A stretch of 64,000 bases of DNA from Salvelinus alpinus (GCF_045679555.1 NC_092087.1:88682966-88746965); one strand, 5' to 3'; shown: positions 9,101 through 18,190, numbered from the stretch's first letter. Notes: generated by a model not told the origin, from the letters alone. Made by a program: numbers and translations.

Positions 9101-11571
9101 TAGTATTCTCCTCTGTCCTCAGAGCTGATGTTAGTGATGCTGTAACTCTGTCCTGATGCTTTTGGTGAGGTTCCATTCTTCTTGTACCAGGTGTATTTGT
9201 CCACAGGTGGGTTGGCATCACTGCTGCAGGTCAGAGTCACTGAACTGCCCTCCACTATTTCACCAGAGTGACTGACTGACACTGAGGTGTTCTTTGGAGC
9301 ATCTAGTAAAGCAGAATGTGTCAGAGGGTCAGGACTGTACTATACTACCTCAAATGACGTCATGTCAAAAATAAATTATATCTAAAGTCAGAGAACTATC
9401 TAAAACTATCACTTATACAAAACATGAACAAGAATACATTTGGAGAAACTTTAGGACTTGAGTGTCTACTAAACTATTCTTCAAGTGTTTGAGGTACTGA
9501 ACATTCTAACTATAGACATGCATACATCTATGACTTTGTGTGTAATTTCTATGTAATGATGAATATTGATAGATAAAGCAGTAATACTCTTCTCATTGAT
9601 ATTAAATGATTGATACTTTCTAAGTATAATAGTAGTTTAATTCATACTCACACACTGCAGGAGAGTGAAGGTCCTCATGGTGTTCTACAGTACAGGAGTA
9701 ACTGTCCACAGAATGACCCAACACTACGAGGGTATTACTAGAGTATTGTTGGGTAGTAGGCTCATCTAGACGTTGTCCGTTCTTGTACCAAATGTAGGTG
9801 GGGTTGTCAGTCAGAGTACAGGTGGTGCTACAGGTCAGTGTCTTCTGTCCCTCTGCAGCAGGAGTCACCTTCACCTGCAGACCTGAAACAATATGTATAA
9901 AACCACATACACCTCTGTGTTAACAGGATGGTTCATTTATTTTCTCCTGTAATTCATTATGATATACAGTTGTATCATACAGTGTAGTATTACCTGTGAC
10001 AGACAGAGTTGTTCCTGGGAAACTATGACCCCATTCAAAGTTGTCTGTTTTAAAAGTGAAGCGATACTCAGCTGAGTCCTCCTCTCTCAGATCTGTGATT
10101 CTCAGGGTGAAGGGACCTCTGTATGTTCCAGTGTACTCCACACGACCTGCATACCCTGGGTCTGTGGTTAGGTCTTCAGGGGTTGACTTATCACTTCTAA
10201 ACCAGAATGTTGATGTGGTGGAATAATAACCAACATAAGTACAGGATATGTTCACTGTTGATCCCTCCAAGACACAGATTCTCATCTTATTGTAAGTCAC
10301 TCTGTTGCAGCTCTGACCCTGAACACCTGAAACACAAAGAGGGCATTATTTACACAGTGGAATATTGAGCTTCAGTAATCGTGTGATACAGTTTGTAAGA
10401 CAACTCTGAAGCTGTTTAGCAGACAGAATAATTATATCTGAAAAGTTATACTAGAATACTGAGTTGAATTCATACTGACACACTGCAGGAGAGTGGAGAT
10501 CCTCATGGCCTTTTACAGCACAGGAGTAGCTGTCCTTATCATTAGGGATGACTGAATAGGTGGAAGTCTTCACAGTTACTACCTGTCCGTTCTTGTACCA
10601 GGTGTAGGTGGGGTTACCAGTCAGAGGACAGCTGGTGGTTCTACAGGTCATTGTCTTCCTCCGTGACCAATGTGAAGGAGTCACCTTCACCTGCAGAGCT
10701 GTAGTAGATCACATCATTAAAACCCTGAATCACCTGTTCTATAGTTTAATCACATGATGCAAGACATTCTCAAACACATTTAATTATTAAATCTGTTTCA
10801 TATATACAAATCCAATTTCTAGACCTAAATGGACAGTAGATATTAATTGAACATACTAGCAGTATAAAGCATGTAACTGTACCTGTAACAGACAGAGTGA
10901 CTCCAGAATCTTCATAATATCTCCCTCCAGTCTGATCTGTTATAAATCTGAACTTATACGTAGCTGAGTCTCTCTCTCTCAGGTCTGTGATTCTCAGGGT
11001 ACAGTCTTTCTTCTTATCTCCATGATACTCCAGACGACCTGCATACTCTGGGTCCTGACCTATATCTTCAGGTTCTACACCAGTCTCCATTTTAGTGAAC
11101 CAGAAGGATGATGTGACTTTATGACCTCTGGGATATGTGTAAGAGCAGGTCAGATCTACTGATGACCCCTTCAAGGCACAGATATTCTGAGTGGTGTAAG
11201 TCACACTCCAGCCATACTGACCCAGTACCACTGAACAGTCACAGAACACAAGGATATTACATTAAGCCAATGCCAATTGGCTCACACTAACAGTAAAGGC
11301 TTTGTCCGTACTTTGTTGCCATAGTTGCTGAGTTGAGTGTGATTGGAAAACACATAAGCATCATTCAGTAAGGTAAGTGAGGTGTGAAAGATAACTACTG
11401 AAGTGAACTGGAGACGCCGAACAGAACACAACAGAATAATAAAACACAAATGTAATTTTAATATTTTACAAAAGTCTGTAGATTGACAAACATATAAGTT
11501 ATGAATGAGACCATACCTGTCACAGACCAGAGAAGGACCACCAACACACGTCCTGCTGTTCTCAAGGCCAT
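6093..11571 (-). CDS. Gene A: CD22/Siglec-like Ig receptor, 5 Ig domains, two ITAM-like tail exons
   Basis: Type I membrane receptor assembled from 11 coding exons: 11571-11517, 11230-10883, 10698-10480, 10326-9994, 9882-9652, 9302-9039, 8807-8717, 8535-8496, 6726-6646, 6278-6186 and 6116-6093. Every junction has AG/GT and matching phase, and the total is 1779 nt (592 codons plus stop). Order: signal peptide, V-like, C2-like, V-like, C2-like, C2-like, transmembrane, linker, ITAM-like, ITAM-like, 7-residue end. Mammalian CD22 is a sialic-acid-binding inhibitory B-cell receptor; this tail instead has paired YxxL motifs, so it may activate. The first V-like domain has the Siglec cysteines and arginine. 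Expression in B cells or myeloid cells is inferred from family and promoter words. A Tc1-like element sits in the intron at 6876-8434, and two large elements sit in intron 1. No frame break was found. Confidence 0.8.
6186..6278 (-). CDS. Gene A ITAM-like tail exon 2
   Basis: Phase 0-0, 31 codons, beginning SVHPDRTSEP. It has YTSL, eight residues, then YDTL, with Asp two residues before the first Tyr. That fits the ITAM consensus (D/E)xxYxxL-x6-8-YxxL. Residues at -2 of each Tyr are Asp and Pro, so neither fits a strict ITIM. The donor is GTAAGT. Confidence 0.8.
6286..6535. repeat. GA-rich microsatellite between the two ITAM-like exons
   Basis: Imperfect (GA)n with interspersed GGAAAGATATAGA words. 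On the minus strand it forms a very long polypyrimidine tract feeding the acceptor of ITAM-like exon 2. The serine/leucine-rich reading frames through it are not genes. Confidence 0.9.
6646..6726 (-). CDS. Gene A ITAM-like tail exon 1
   Basis: Phase 0-0, 27 codons, beginning SVHPDCNSD. It has YTAL-x8-YDTL with an acidic residue ahead of the first Tyr, the same cassette as the following exon, so the pair arose by exon duplication. The acceptor is TCCACAG and the donor GTATGT. Confidence 0.8.
6876..8434 (+). mobile_element. Full-length Tc1/mariner transposon, 1559 bp
   Basis: It is flanked by TA at 6874-6875 and 8435-8436. The left end CAGTCGTGGCCAAAAGTTTT and the inverted right end CAGTCTAGGCCAAACGTTTT match, and similarity continues for about 70 bp. 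The paralogous position in gene C near 49859 (CTAGCACTACACAGCTG) is empty. It lies in the intron between the linker exon and the first ITAM-like exon of gene A, opposite to the gene. Confidence 0.95.
7242..8291 (+). CDS. Tc1-like transposase, intact, DD35E type
   Basis: 349 codons from ATG 7242 (MVPCKETR) to the stop before 8292, the usual size for Tc1 transposases, and uninterrupted. The N-terminal paired-type helix-turn-helix region includes KKGFTSKDIAASK and the linker GRPRKSS. The catalytic triad is D in VIVSDES, D in FQRDGAPCH and E in NSPDLNPIENLW. I count 35 residues between the second D and the E, one more than the common DD34E. It would cut and paste the element at TA sites. The upstream in-frame GTG at 7206 is an unlikely start. 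Whether it is active is unknown. Confidence 0.92.
   Translation: MVPCKETRAIIIALHKKGFTSKDIAASKIAVKSTIYQIIKNFKESGSIFVKEASGRPRKSSKCQDRLLKLIQLRDWGTTSTELAQEWQQADVSASARTVRRRLLEDGLVSRWAAKKPLLSRKKIRDRLIFCKRYRDWTAEDWGKVIVSDESPFHLFGASGKKLVRRRQGERYHQSCVMPTVKHPETIHVWGCFSAKGVGSLTILPKNTAMNKEWYQHILREQLLPTIQEQFGDEQCLFQRDGAPCHKAKVITKWIGVQNINILGPWPGNSPDLNPIENLWSILKRQVDKQKPTNSDKLQASIMQEWAAISQDVAQKLIDSLPGRIAEVLKKKGQHCKFLLFASTSCNSQ
8496..8535 (-). CDS. Gene A juxtamembrane linker exon
   Basis: 40 nt, phase 2 in and phase 0 out, reading RSSTGGSDATTDTQ with the preceding AG. The acceptor is TTTACAG and the donor GTGATT. The same exon is in genes B (30051-30090) and C (49946-49985). Confidence 0.75.
8717..8807 (-). 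CDS. Gene A transmembrane exon
   Basis: 91 nt, phase 1 in and phase 2 out. It encodes GKQTSVVTAAVG followed by an uncharged hydrophobic helix IIVVVLVLILCFSGLMCF and an Arg completed at the next exon. There is no charged residue within the helix, unlike gene C. Confidence 0.85.
9039..9302 (-). CDS. Gene A Ig domain 5 (C2-like, membrane-proximal)
   Basis: 264 nt, phase 1-1. The B-strand motif [12 protein letters not shown], Trp in YTWYKKN and the F-strand motif [16 protein letters not shown] define a C2-type Ig domain like the membrane-proximal domains of Siglecs. Confidence 0.88.
9652..9882 (-). CDS. Gene A Ig domain 4 (C2-like)
   Basis: 231 nt, phase 1-1, donor GTGAGT. Motifs are [20 protein letters not shown] and [18 protein letters not shown]. 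The second Cys in the B strand is the position that joins D1 and D2 in Siglecs. Confidence 0.88.
9994..10326 (-). CDS. Gene A Ig domain 3 (V-like)
   Basis: 333 nt, phase 1-1. It has [18 protein letters not shown] and [19 protein letters not shown]. The E-strand Cys is replaced by Phe and the Siglec-position Arg by Thr, so sialic acid binding is not expected. Confidence 0.87.
10480..10698 (-). CDS. Gene A Ig domain 2 (C2-like)
   Basis: 219 nt, phase 1-1, donor GTCAGT. Motifs are TMTCRTTSCPLTGNPTYTWY and [18 protein letters not shown]. Confidence 0.86.
10883..11230 (-). CDS. Gene A Ig domain 1 (Siglec-like V domain)
   Basis: 348 nt, phase 1-1. The B-strand Cys is in VDLTCSYTYP, the E-strand Cys in [17 protein letters not shown], and the F strand is YKFRF instead of YxC. 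A B-E intrasheet disulfide with Arg in the F strand is the Siglec V-set pattern (family knowledge). This is the N-terminal domain of the protein. Confidence 0.88.
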
Positions 11572-11587
11572 TGTTGCATCTCCCACC
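11517..11587 (-). CDS. Gene A signal-peptide exon (ATG at 11571)
   Basis: After the acceptor CTGCAG there are 16 nt of 5' UTR, then ATG in CAACAATGG. It encodes MALRTAGRVLVVLLWSVT, a signal peptide with a hydrophobic core. Phase 1 out, donor GTATGG. Identical architecture occurs at 34027-34097 and 55670-55740. Confidence 0.88.
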
Positions 11588-11834
11588 CTGCAGTCTTAGA
11601 AACATAAACAACAACTCACTCTATAGCTGGTGAATAACTCCACCTGATACATTGAAGTAGAAACTGTAAATGGGGTACAGGGCCTCATTACTGAAAATTA
11701 ACCAGGCTCATATTGTGTTGTGTTGTATTGTGCTATATGGTTGTCTATGTGAATACTGTTGGTCTGTAAGTCTATTGCACTATGTATGTAATGTGTGTGA
11801 TGTGTTGCATGTCTGTCTACGTCTGTCTAGTTAA

Positions 11835-13652
11835 CCTGTTGGGGATGGGGGCGCTGTTTAGACTATTTATGCTAACTTGGCTAATTTTTGAAACGGCTTC
11901 CCACAAAATCCTTGATCGTACAATATGCATATTATTATTATTATTGGATAGAAAACAGTCTATAGTTTCTATAGGAGTTGAAATTTTGTCTCTAAGTGGA
12001 ACAGAGCCCATTCTACAGCAATTTCCCTGACATGGAGTCAGATTTGAGAAATGTTGGCCACTCTTCTGAACTCAGTTAAAAGGGCACTGTCGTTGCTATG
12101 ACTATACGGACACTTCTTACGTCTTCCCCTGGATGCCTTTACGTGATGACGATTCCAACGGGGTCGATTGCACGTTCACAGGACCTACAAATGAAAAAAC
12201 CCTGAAGCTAGTCATTCTTTGGGAGCTGCGTCATGAGCCTAGAGGACACCGGCGCGCACCTGTTCCAAGCGTTAGTTTAGCCTGTTATATTTCTCCGGTC
12301 ATCTTTTCACTCGTTATAGGAGTTAAAAACATCATAAGGTAGTTAATTTAAAGCGTTTTATAGCAATTTATATCCGTTTAGTGCGATTTTGGGACATTTA
12401 TTTTTGCAACGATGTGAAAAGTTGGGCACGCTTTTCAGTTCATCCCGAACGCAGTTGACATTTCCACATGGCAAGAGGACAGCTTTCCACCAAAAGACGA
12501 TTTCTCCCAAGAAAGGATCCTTTGCCCAAGATACTGATGGAAGAACAGCTCAAGGTAGGACATTTTTATTATGATAAATCGTGTTTCTGTCGAAACATTT
12601 TAGTGGCTTCGGACGCCATGTTTTTTGACGTAGCATCGCTTGGCGCAAGCTGTATTGAAAAGTAAGGATAATTTAAAAAATGTAATTCCGCGATTGTATT
12701 AAGAATTAAATTGTCTATCAATCCCTGTCCACCCTATATTTTTTAGTCACGTTTATGAGTATTTATGTATAAGAGTAGATCACTGTCTAAGTGGCGCACA
12801 GACTTTTTCTGACCAGCTGAGCTACATTCCACATTGTCTAACCATGATTTTGGTGGCTAAATATAAACATTTTCGATCAAACTCTATATGGATTGTGTAA
12901 TATGATGTTACAGGAGTGTCATCTGAAGAATTCTGAGAAGGTTAGTGAAAAAATTAATATATTTTGGCGATGTTTACTTTTATCGCTCACTTTGGCTAGA
13001 ATCAATGCTGGGCTGCTATGTGCTATGTGCTATGCTAATATAACGATTTATTGTGTTTTCGCTGTAAGACACTTAGAAAATCTGAAATATTGTCTGTATT
13101 CACAGGATCTGTGTCTTTCGATTCGTGTATGCTGTGTATTTTTACGAAATGTTTGATGATTAGTAAGTAGGTAAACACGTTGCTCTAAGTAGTTTGTCTA
13201 TTCCATTTGTGACGGTGGGTGCAATTGTAACCGATGCCATCTACCTGAAATATGCACTTTTTTCTAACAAAACCTATCCCATACCATAAATATGTTATCA
13301 GACTGTCATCTGATTAGTTTTTTTCTTGGTTAGGGGCTATAAATATCTTAGTTTAGCCGAATTGGTGATAGCTACTGGTGTTGGTGGACAAATAAAAGAT
13401 GGTGGATTATGCTAATGTGTTTTTAGGTGCTAATGTGTACATCTTTACATATTGTGTCTTCCCTGTAAAACATTTAAAAAATCGGACATGTTGACTGGAT
13501 TCACAAGATCTGCGTCTTTCATTAGCTGTATTGGACTTTAATGTGTGAAAGTTAAATATTTAAAAAAAATATTTTTTTTGAATTTCGCGGCACTGGTTTT
13601 TCAGTGGGGGTGGGGGGGGAGTGCCGCTAGCGCCACTCTCATCCTAGACAGG
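11835..13652. mobile_element. 1.8-kb TTAA-flanked non-autonomous DNA transposon (piggyBac-like)
   Basis: TTAA duplications lie at 11831-11834 and 13653-13656. The left end is CCTGTTGGGGATGGGGGCGC; the right end, read inverted, is CCTGTCTAGGATGAGAGTGG, giving imperfect terminal repeats. Paralogous intron copies near 34333 and 55978 lack it. No transposase is visible. A related copy in the opposite direction is at 46197-48017. TTAA targeting and CCT ends suggest the piggyBac superfamily. Confidence 0.7.
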
Positions 13653-13730
13653 TTAAGATGATATGATGCAAAAATAAATTCCTAATATATACAAGAGTCA
13701 TCATCACCATTATAAACAACAACAACAATC

Positions 13731-14108
13731 TGTCACGTCCTGACCAGAGTTCTTATGTGTTTTGCTTGTTTAGTGTTGGTCAGGACGTGAGCTGGGTGGG
13801 CATTTCTATGTTGTGTGTCTAGTTAGTCTGTTTCTGTGTTCAGCCTAATATGGTTCTCAATCAGAGGCAGCTGTCAATCGTTGTCCCTGATTGAGAATCA
13901 TATATAGATGGCTTGTTTTGTGTTGGGATTTTGTGGGTGGTTGTTTTCTGTCTTTGTGTTCTGCACCAGATAGGACTGTCTCGGTTTTCACATTTGTTAT
14001 TTTGTATTTTGTATAGTGTTCACGTTATTGTCTCTTCTTTATTAAATCATGTTGAACACCGCGCTGCATTTTGGTCCTCTCCTTCATCCCAGGAAGAAAG
14101 CCGTTACA
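13731..14108 (+). repeat. 5' LTR
   Basis: 378 bp. It starts with an inverted repeat (TCACGTCCTGACC pairing with GGTCAGGACGTGA by 13791) and holds a second long hairpin at about 13848-13903. The ATTAAA near 14041 could be the LTR polyadenylation signal. Confidence 0.88.
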
Positions 14109-14192
14109 GAACCACCCACCAAACTCGGACCAAGCAGCGTGGCTACGGGAAGCAGCGGCAGCAGCAGCAGCAGCAGGAGCTAGCAAGGCAGA

Positions 14193-16235
14193 GTGGCTGG
14201 AAGCCCGAGAGGCTCCCCCAAAAAAATATTGGGGGGGGGGGGGGACACGGGAAGTGTGGCTGGGTCAAGTGGGAGACTTGAGCCAGTTCCCCGTGCTTAC
14301 CATAAGGAGCGGTTGGCTAAATTGAGGTACGAGTCGGAGATAGTGGAGGAGTTATTGGACAGATTGGAGGAAAGTGAAAGGATGGGAGATTATGAGACAT
14401 TTGATGAGTTGTTGGTGATATTGGAGGAGAGTGAAGAGAGAGAGATGTTGGTTTGGCGTAGTATACACGGTACTCGCCCTGAGGTGTGTGATTACCGTGG
14501 AGAGCGGGAGTACGGGCAGACACCGTGTTATGCGGAAGAGCGCACGGTGTCTCCTGTACGTGTGCTTAGCCCGGTGCGGGTTATTCCACCTCCCCGCACT
14601 GGTAGGGCTAGATTGTGCATTGAGCCAGGTGCCATGAAGCCGGCTCAACGCGTCTGGTCTCCAGTGCGTCTCCTCGGGCCGGCATACATGCCACCAGCCT
14701 TACGCATGGTGTCCCCGGTTCGCCAACACAGCCCAATGCGGGTTATTCCACCTACCCGCACTGGTCGGGCTACGGGGAGCATACAACCAGGTAAGGTTGG
14801 ACAGGCTCGGTGCTCAAGGGAGCCAGTACGCCTGCACGGTCCGGTATATCCGGCGCCACCTTCCCGCCCCAGCCCAGTACCACCAGTGACTACACCACGC
14901 ACCAGGCTTCCAGTGCGTCTCCAGAGCCCTGTTCCTCCTCCACGCACTCTCCCTGTGGTGCGTGTCTCCAGCCCAGTACCTCCAGTTCCGGCACCACGCA
15001 CCAAGCCTCCTGTGTGTCTCCAGAGCCCTGTACGCACTGTTCCTTCTCCCCGCACTAGCCTTGAGGTGCGTGTCTCCAGTCCGGTACCACCAGTTCCGGC
15101 ACCACGCACCAGGCCTACTGTGTGCCTCAGCAGGTCAGAGTCGGCCGTCTGCCCAATGCCGCCTGCACTGCTCGTCTGCCAAGCGCCGTCTGAGCTGCCT
15201 GCCTGCCCAGCGCCGTCTGAGCCATCCGTCTGCCCAGCGCCATCTGAGCCATCCGTCTGCCCAGCGCCATCTGAGCCATCCGTCTGCCCAGCGCCATCTG
15301 AGCCATCCGTCTGTCCCGAGCCATTAGAGCCGCCCGTCTGTCCCGAGCCATTAGAGCCGCCCGTCTGTCCCGAGCCATTAGAGCCGTCCGTCAGTCAGGA
15401 GCCGCTAGAGCCGTCCGTCAGTCAGGAGCCGCCAGAGCCGCCAGCCAGTCAGGAGCTGCCACAGCCGCCAGCCAGTCAGGAGCTGCCAGAGCCGCCAGCC
15501 AGTCAGGAGCTGCCAGAGCCTTCCGCCAGTCAGGAGCTGCCAGAGCCTTCCGCCAGTCAGGAGCTGCCAGAGCCGCCAGCCAGTCAGGAGCTGCCAGAGC
15601 CGCCAGCCAGTCAGGAGCTGCCAGAGCCGCCAGCCAGTCAGGAGCTGCCAGAGCCGCCAGCCAGTCAGGAGCTGCCCGCCAGTCAGGAGCTGCCCGCCAG
15701 TCAGGAGCTGCCCGCCAGTCATGAGCTGCCCTCCAGTCATGAGCTGCCCGCCAGTCATGAGCTGCCCTCCAGTCATGAGCTGCCCTCCAGTCATGAGCTG
15801 CCCTCCAGTCATGAGCTGCCCTCCAGTCATGAGCTGCCCTCCAGTCATGAGCTGCCCTCCAGTCATGAGCTGCCCCTCAGTCATGAGCTGCCCCTCAGTC
15901 ATGAGCTGCCCCTCAGTCATGAGCTGCCCCTCAGTCATGAGCTGCCCCTCAGTCATGAGCTGCCCCTCAGTCATGAGCTACCTCTCTGTCCTGAGCTACC
16001 TCTCTGTCCTGAGCTACCTCTCTGTCCTGAGATACCTCTCTGTCCTGAGATACCTCTCTGTCCTGAGATACCTCTCTGTCCTGAGATACCTCTCTGTCCT
16101 GAGATACCTCTCTGTCCTGAGATACCTCTCTGTCCTGAGATACCTCTCAGTCCTGAGATACCTCTCTGTCCTGAGATACCTCTCTGTCCTGAGCTGTCTC
16201 CTAAATCATGTGGGGGCCTTGGGGAGGATTCCTAG
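14193..16235 (+). CDS. Long repeat-rich ORF of the LTR element (about 680 codons)
   Basis: Function unknown; position suggests a gag-like role. The frame is open from about 14193 to the stop at 16235 but has no ATG at its start. A G-run at 14229-14243 probably shifted the frame, since an adjacent frame (AEWLEAREAPPKKYW) looks like the original upstream coding. Residues 35-110 are charged and helix-prone (VEELLDRLEESER). The middle is Pro/Arg-rich with recurring SPVR motifs. The last half is tandem repeats: 9-residue units (CPAPSEPSV, SQELPEPPA), then 6-residue units (SHELPS, SHELPL, CPEIPL). No zinc knuckle or membrane segment is visible. Confidence 0.65.
   Translation: MAGSPRGSPKKILGGGGDTGSVAGSSGRLEPVPRAYHKERLAKLRYESEIVEELLDRLEESERMGDYETFDELLVILEESEEREMLVWRSIHGTRPEVCDYRGEREYGQTPCYAEERTVSPVRVLSPVRVIPPPRTGRARLCIEPGAMKPAQRVWSPVRLLGPAYMPPALRMVSPVRQHSPMRVIPPTRTGRATGSIQPGKVGQARCSREPVRLHGPVYPAPPSRPSPVPPVTTPRTRLPVRLQSPVPPPRTLPVVRVSSPVPPVPAPRTKPPVCLQSPVRTVPSPRTSLEVRVSSPVPPVPAPRTRPTVCLSRSESAVCPMPPALLVCQAPSELPACPAPSEPSVCPAPSEPSVCPAPSEPSVCPAPSEPSVCPEPLEPPVCPEPLEPPVCPEPLEPSVSQEPLEPSVSQEPPEPPASQELPQPPASQELPEPPASQELPEPSASQELPEPSASQELPEPPASQELPEPPASQELPEPPASQELPEPPASQELPASQELPASQELPASHELPSSHELPASHELPSSHELPSSHELPSSHELPSSHELPSSHELPSSHELPLSHELPLSHELPLSHELPLSHELPLSHELPLSHELPLCPELPLCPELPLCPEIPLCPEIPLCPEIPLCPEIPLCPEIPLCPEIPLCPEIPLSPEIPLCPEIPLCPELSPKSCGGLGEDS
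15170..16205 (+). repeat. In-frame minisatellite inside the LTR-element ORF (27-bp then 18-bp units)
   Basis: From about 15170 to 15660 the period is 27 bp (for example AGTCAGGAGCTGCCAGAGCC), then 18 bp to 16205 (AGTCATGAGCTGCCC and CTGAGATACCTCTCTGTC). Both periods are multiples of three, so length changes keep the reading frame. Confidence 0.9.
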
Positions 16236-16412
16236 GCCAAGGTCGGGGGCGAGGGTCGCCACTCAAAGGACGCTAAGGAGGGGGACAAAGACAGTGGTGG
16301 AGTGGTGTCCTCGTCCTGCGCCGGAGCCGCCACCGCGGACAGATGCCCACCCAGACCCTCCCCTTGAGTTTTAGGGGTGCGTTCGGAGTCCGCACCTCAG
16401 GAGGGGGGGTAC

Positions 16413-16795
16413 TGTCACGTCCTGACCAGAGTTCTTATGTGTTGTGCTTGTTTTAGTGTTGGTCAGGACGTGAGCTGGGTGGGCATTTCTATGTTGTGTG
16501 TCTAGTTTGTCTGTTTCTGTGTTCAGCCTAATATGTTTCTCAATCAGAGGCAGCTGTCAATCGTTGTCCCTGATTGAGAATCATATATAGGTGGCTTGTT
16601 TTGTGTGTGGTTGTTTCCTGTGTCAGTGTTTGTGCCACACGGGACTGTGACGGTTAGTTTGTTTTGTTATTTTGTAATTGTATATTTGTTTTCATGTTCA
16701 TTAAATCATGGAAACTTACCACGCTGTACATTGGTCCTCCGATCCCTCTCGCCTCTCCTCGTCTGAGGAGGAGGACGACTTAGACTGCCGTTACA
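16413..16795 (+). repeat. 3' LTR
   Basis: 383 bp, closely similar to 13731-14108 with small indels. Its end (GAGGAGGAGGACGAC, then GCCGTTACA) matches the solo LTR at 1018-1419. Confidence 0.9.
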
Positions 16796-16998
16796 CAATC
16801 ACTTATTGAACAGATGTGTAGAACTGTAAACACATATTTCTATATTGATTGTTCTGAAGCTGTTTTATTCTCAGAACCCCAAATATAGGAGGATAAATGT
16901 TCAAACCTCTACAGTCCATCAAGCTGTACAGCAGCCTAAAGACTGACCACCAGGTTCAATGATAGCTCCTATCCCCAAACTGTGAGGCTAAACAGCAA

Positions 16999-17000
16999 GT

Positions 17001-17053
<53 letters not shown>
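16999..17053. repeat. (CA)n microsatellite, intron 1 of gene A
   Basis: Uninterrupted AC dinucleotides. Homologous but much longer tracts stand at the same place in genes B (34624-34792) and C (56259-56441). Confidence 0.95.
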
Positions 17054-17056
<3 letters not shown>

Positions 17057-17303
17057 GTGACACTGAGCAGTCATTCAAATGTTTGTCTGCATGCCTTTTT
17101 TACCCTGGTTAATCATCTCATCACTATGTAGATCAACACTCCTACACTGAGACACTTTATGAATACTGACCCTGATGTAACAACCAAAACACAACTCAAA
17201 ACATAACAAGAAGTTAAATGATACATTACCCTCAAGTATATGACTTGTTATTAAAAACAAATTACCCAAAACTATATTTCAAGATATTGTCAAGAGTACT
17301 TAC

Positions 17304-17410
17304 AGAGTGAAGTGAAGGGGAGAGGTCTTGTACAGTGAGTCAACTGACTGGTAGTGAGTGGGAACTGCTAGTAAGTGTCAGTTCTGTGGTTGATACATAT
17401 TTATAGTAGT
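17304..17410 (-). promoter_or_regulatory. Gene A leader exon and TATA-type promoter (copy 1)
   Basis: The minus strand carries TATAAATA at 17405-17398 and, about 95 bp downstream, a donor CACTCT|GTAAGT at 17304. This suggests a short non-coding first exon spliced to the signal-peptide exon at 11587. Upstream at 17445-17455 is AAAGAGGAAGG on the minus strand, a PU.1/ETS-type word, next to ATGCATGTTAAT. The block is conserved at 35832 and 57144. The start site itself is inferred. Confidence 0.6.
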
Positions 17411-18044
17411 CAGAACACAAGTAGCTGATACAGAACTGTCCTTTCCTTCCTCTTTAAGACATTAACATGCATGAGGATCAGAACAGCACGTCAGAAAAGG
17501 GAGGTTACTGTATTAAAATGGGCCCTACATTTCTATAATGGACACAATGTCCCCCATTTCCACTTTTATTTAAATACAGAACCATGTTAACAATATGTTG
17601 ACTATTCTTTATGGAATGTTTATAATATCTTAGAATGTCTTGCCTTGCCCCTCTGAGTTCTACATGGAACAGGTCAAAGTTCCATTTACATTTGGTCAGT
17701 TCCATGATGTCATTCATTCTATTCTACAATCACATTCAATTTACACTCCTCATCAGCTGCATCAAAGTGCTACTGAAGGTTCCAGTGTTCTAGACTAGAG
17801 CTCCACCTACTGGCATCTCAACATTATTGCAGCCTCCAGTCCTGATGTCCTCATTCATTTGTGCAGTAATATGAATAGAATGAATGGATACTGTTCCATT
17901 AATTCCAGCCATTCCTCCTATATCTCTACCCACCAGCCTCCTCTGTTGTACAGTACTAGTAGTAGCTTAATCTATCAGAGGCATCAATGAACATCACCAT
18001 AGCCTGCTGTATTGACTGTGTAGTGTGTTCTAGACTGCTGTCCA
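17410..18044. other. 5' flank of gene A, no gene seen
   Basis: Single-copy upstream sequence shared with the region 5' of gene C (57300-57660). It contains the unit GTGTTCTAGACTAGAGCTCC at about 17785, which has been amplified to 11 copies beside gene C. Confidence 0.6.
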
Positions 18045-18190
18045 TAAATAATGTCATTTAGCAGATTACTTTATCCAAAGTGACTTACAGTTAGTTATAT
18101 GTGCATATATTTTACGTATGGGTGGTCCAGGGAACAAAACCCATCACGTTGCAGGTGCCATGCTCTACCTACTGAGCTACAGAGCACCAT
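18045..18190 (-). mobile_element. SINE fragment, tRNA-derived
   Basis: On the minus strand a tRNA-like head (GTAGCTCAGTAGGTAGAGCA) is followed by a 3' part related to the conserved vertebrate SINE block (complement of TCATTTAGCAGATTACTTTA). Diverged and not a functional tRNA gene. Confidence 0.65.

Larger units (their letters stand above)
13731..16795 (+). mobile_element. LTR retrotransposon with two LTRs and one repeat-bearing ORF, 3065 bp
   Basis: LTRs at 13731-14108 and 16413-16795 are near-identical direct repeats starting TGTCACGTCCTGACC and ending CCGTTACA. The 5-bp target duplication CAATC is at 13726-13730 and 16796-16800, and the paralogous site near 34411 is empty. A purine tract (CAGGAGGGGGGG) lies immediately before the 3' LTR. 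No RT, protease or integrase is present, so it is non-autonomous. It lies in intron 1 of gene A. Confidence 0.9.

Noticed and set aside
11282-11614. 110-codon minus-strand frame across the signal-peptide exon
   Set aside because: Different frame from the signal peptide and mostly intronic.
15405-16374. Alternative long frames across the LTR-element repeat on both strands
   Set aside because: Shadows of the 27/18-bp in-frame repeat; only the 14193-16235 frame connects to a non-repetitive coding-like head.
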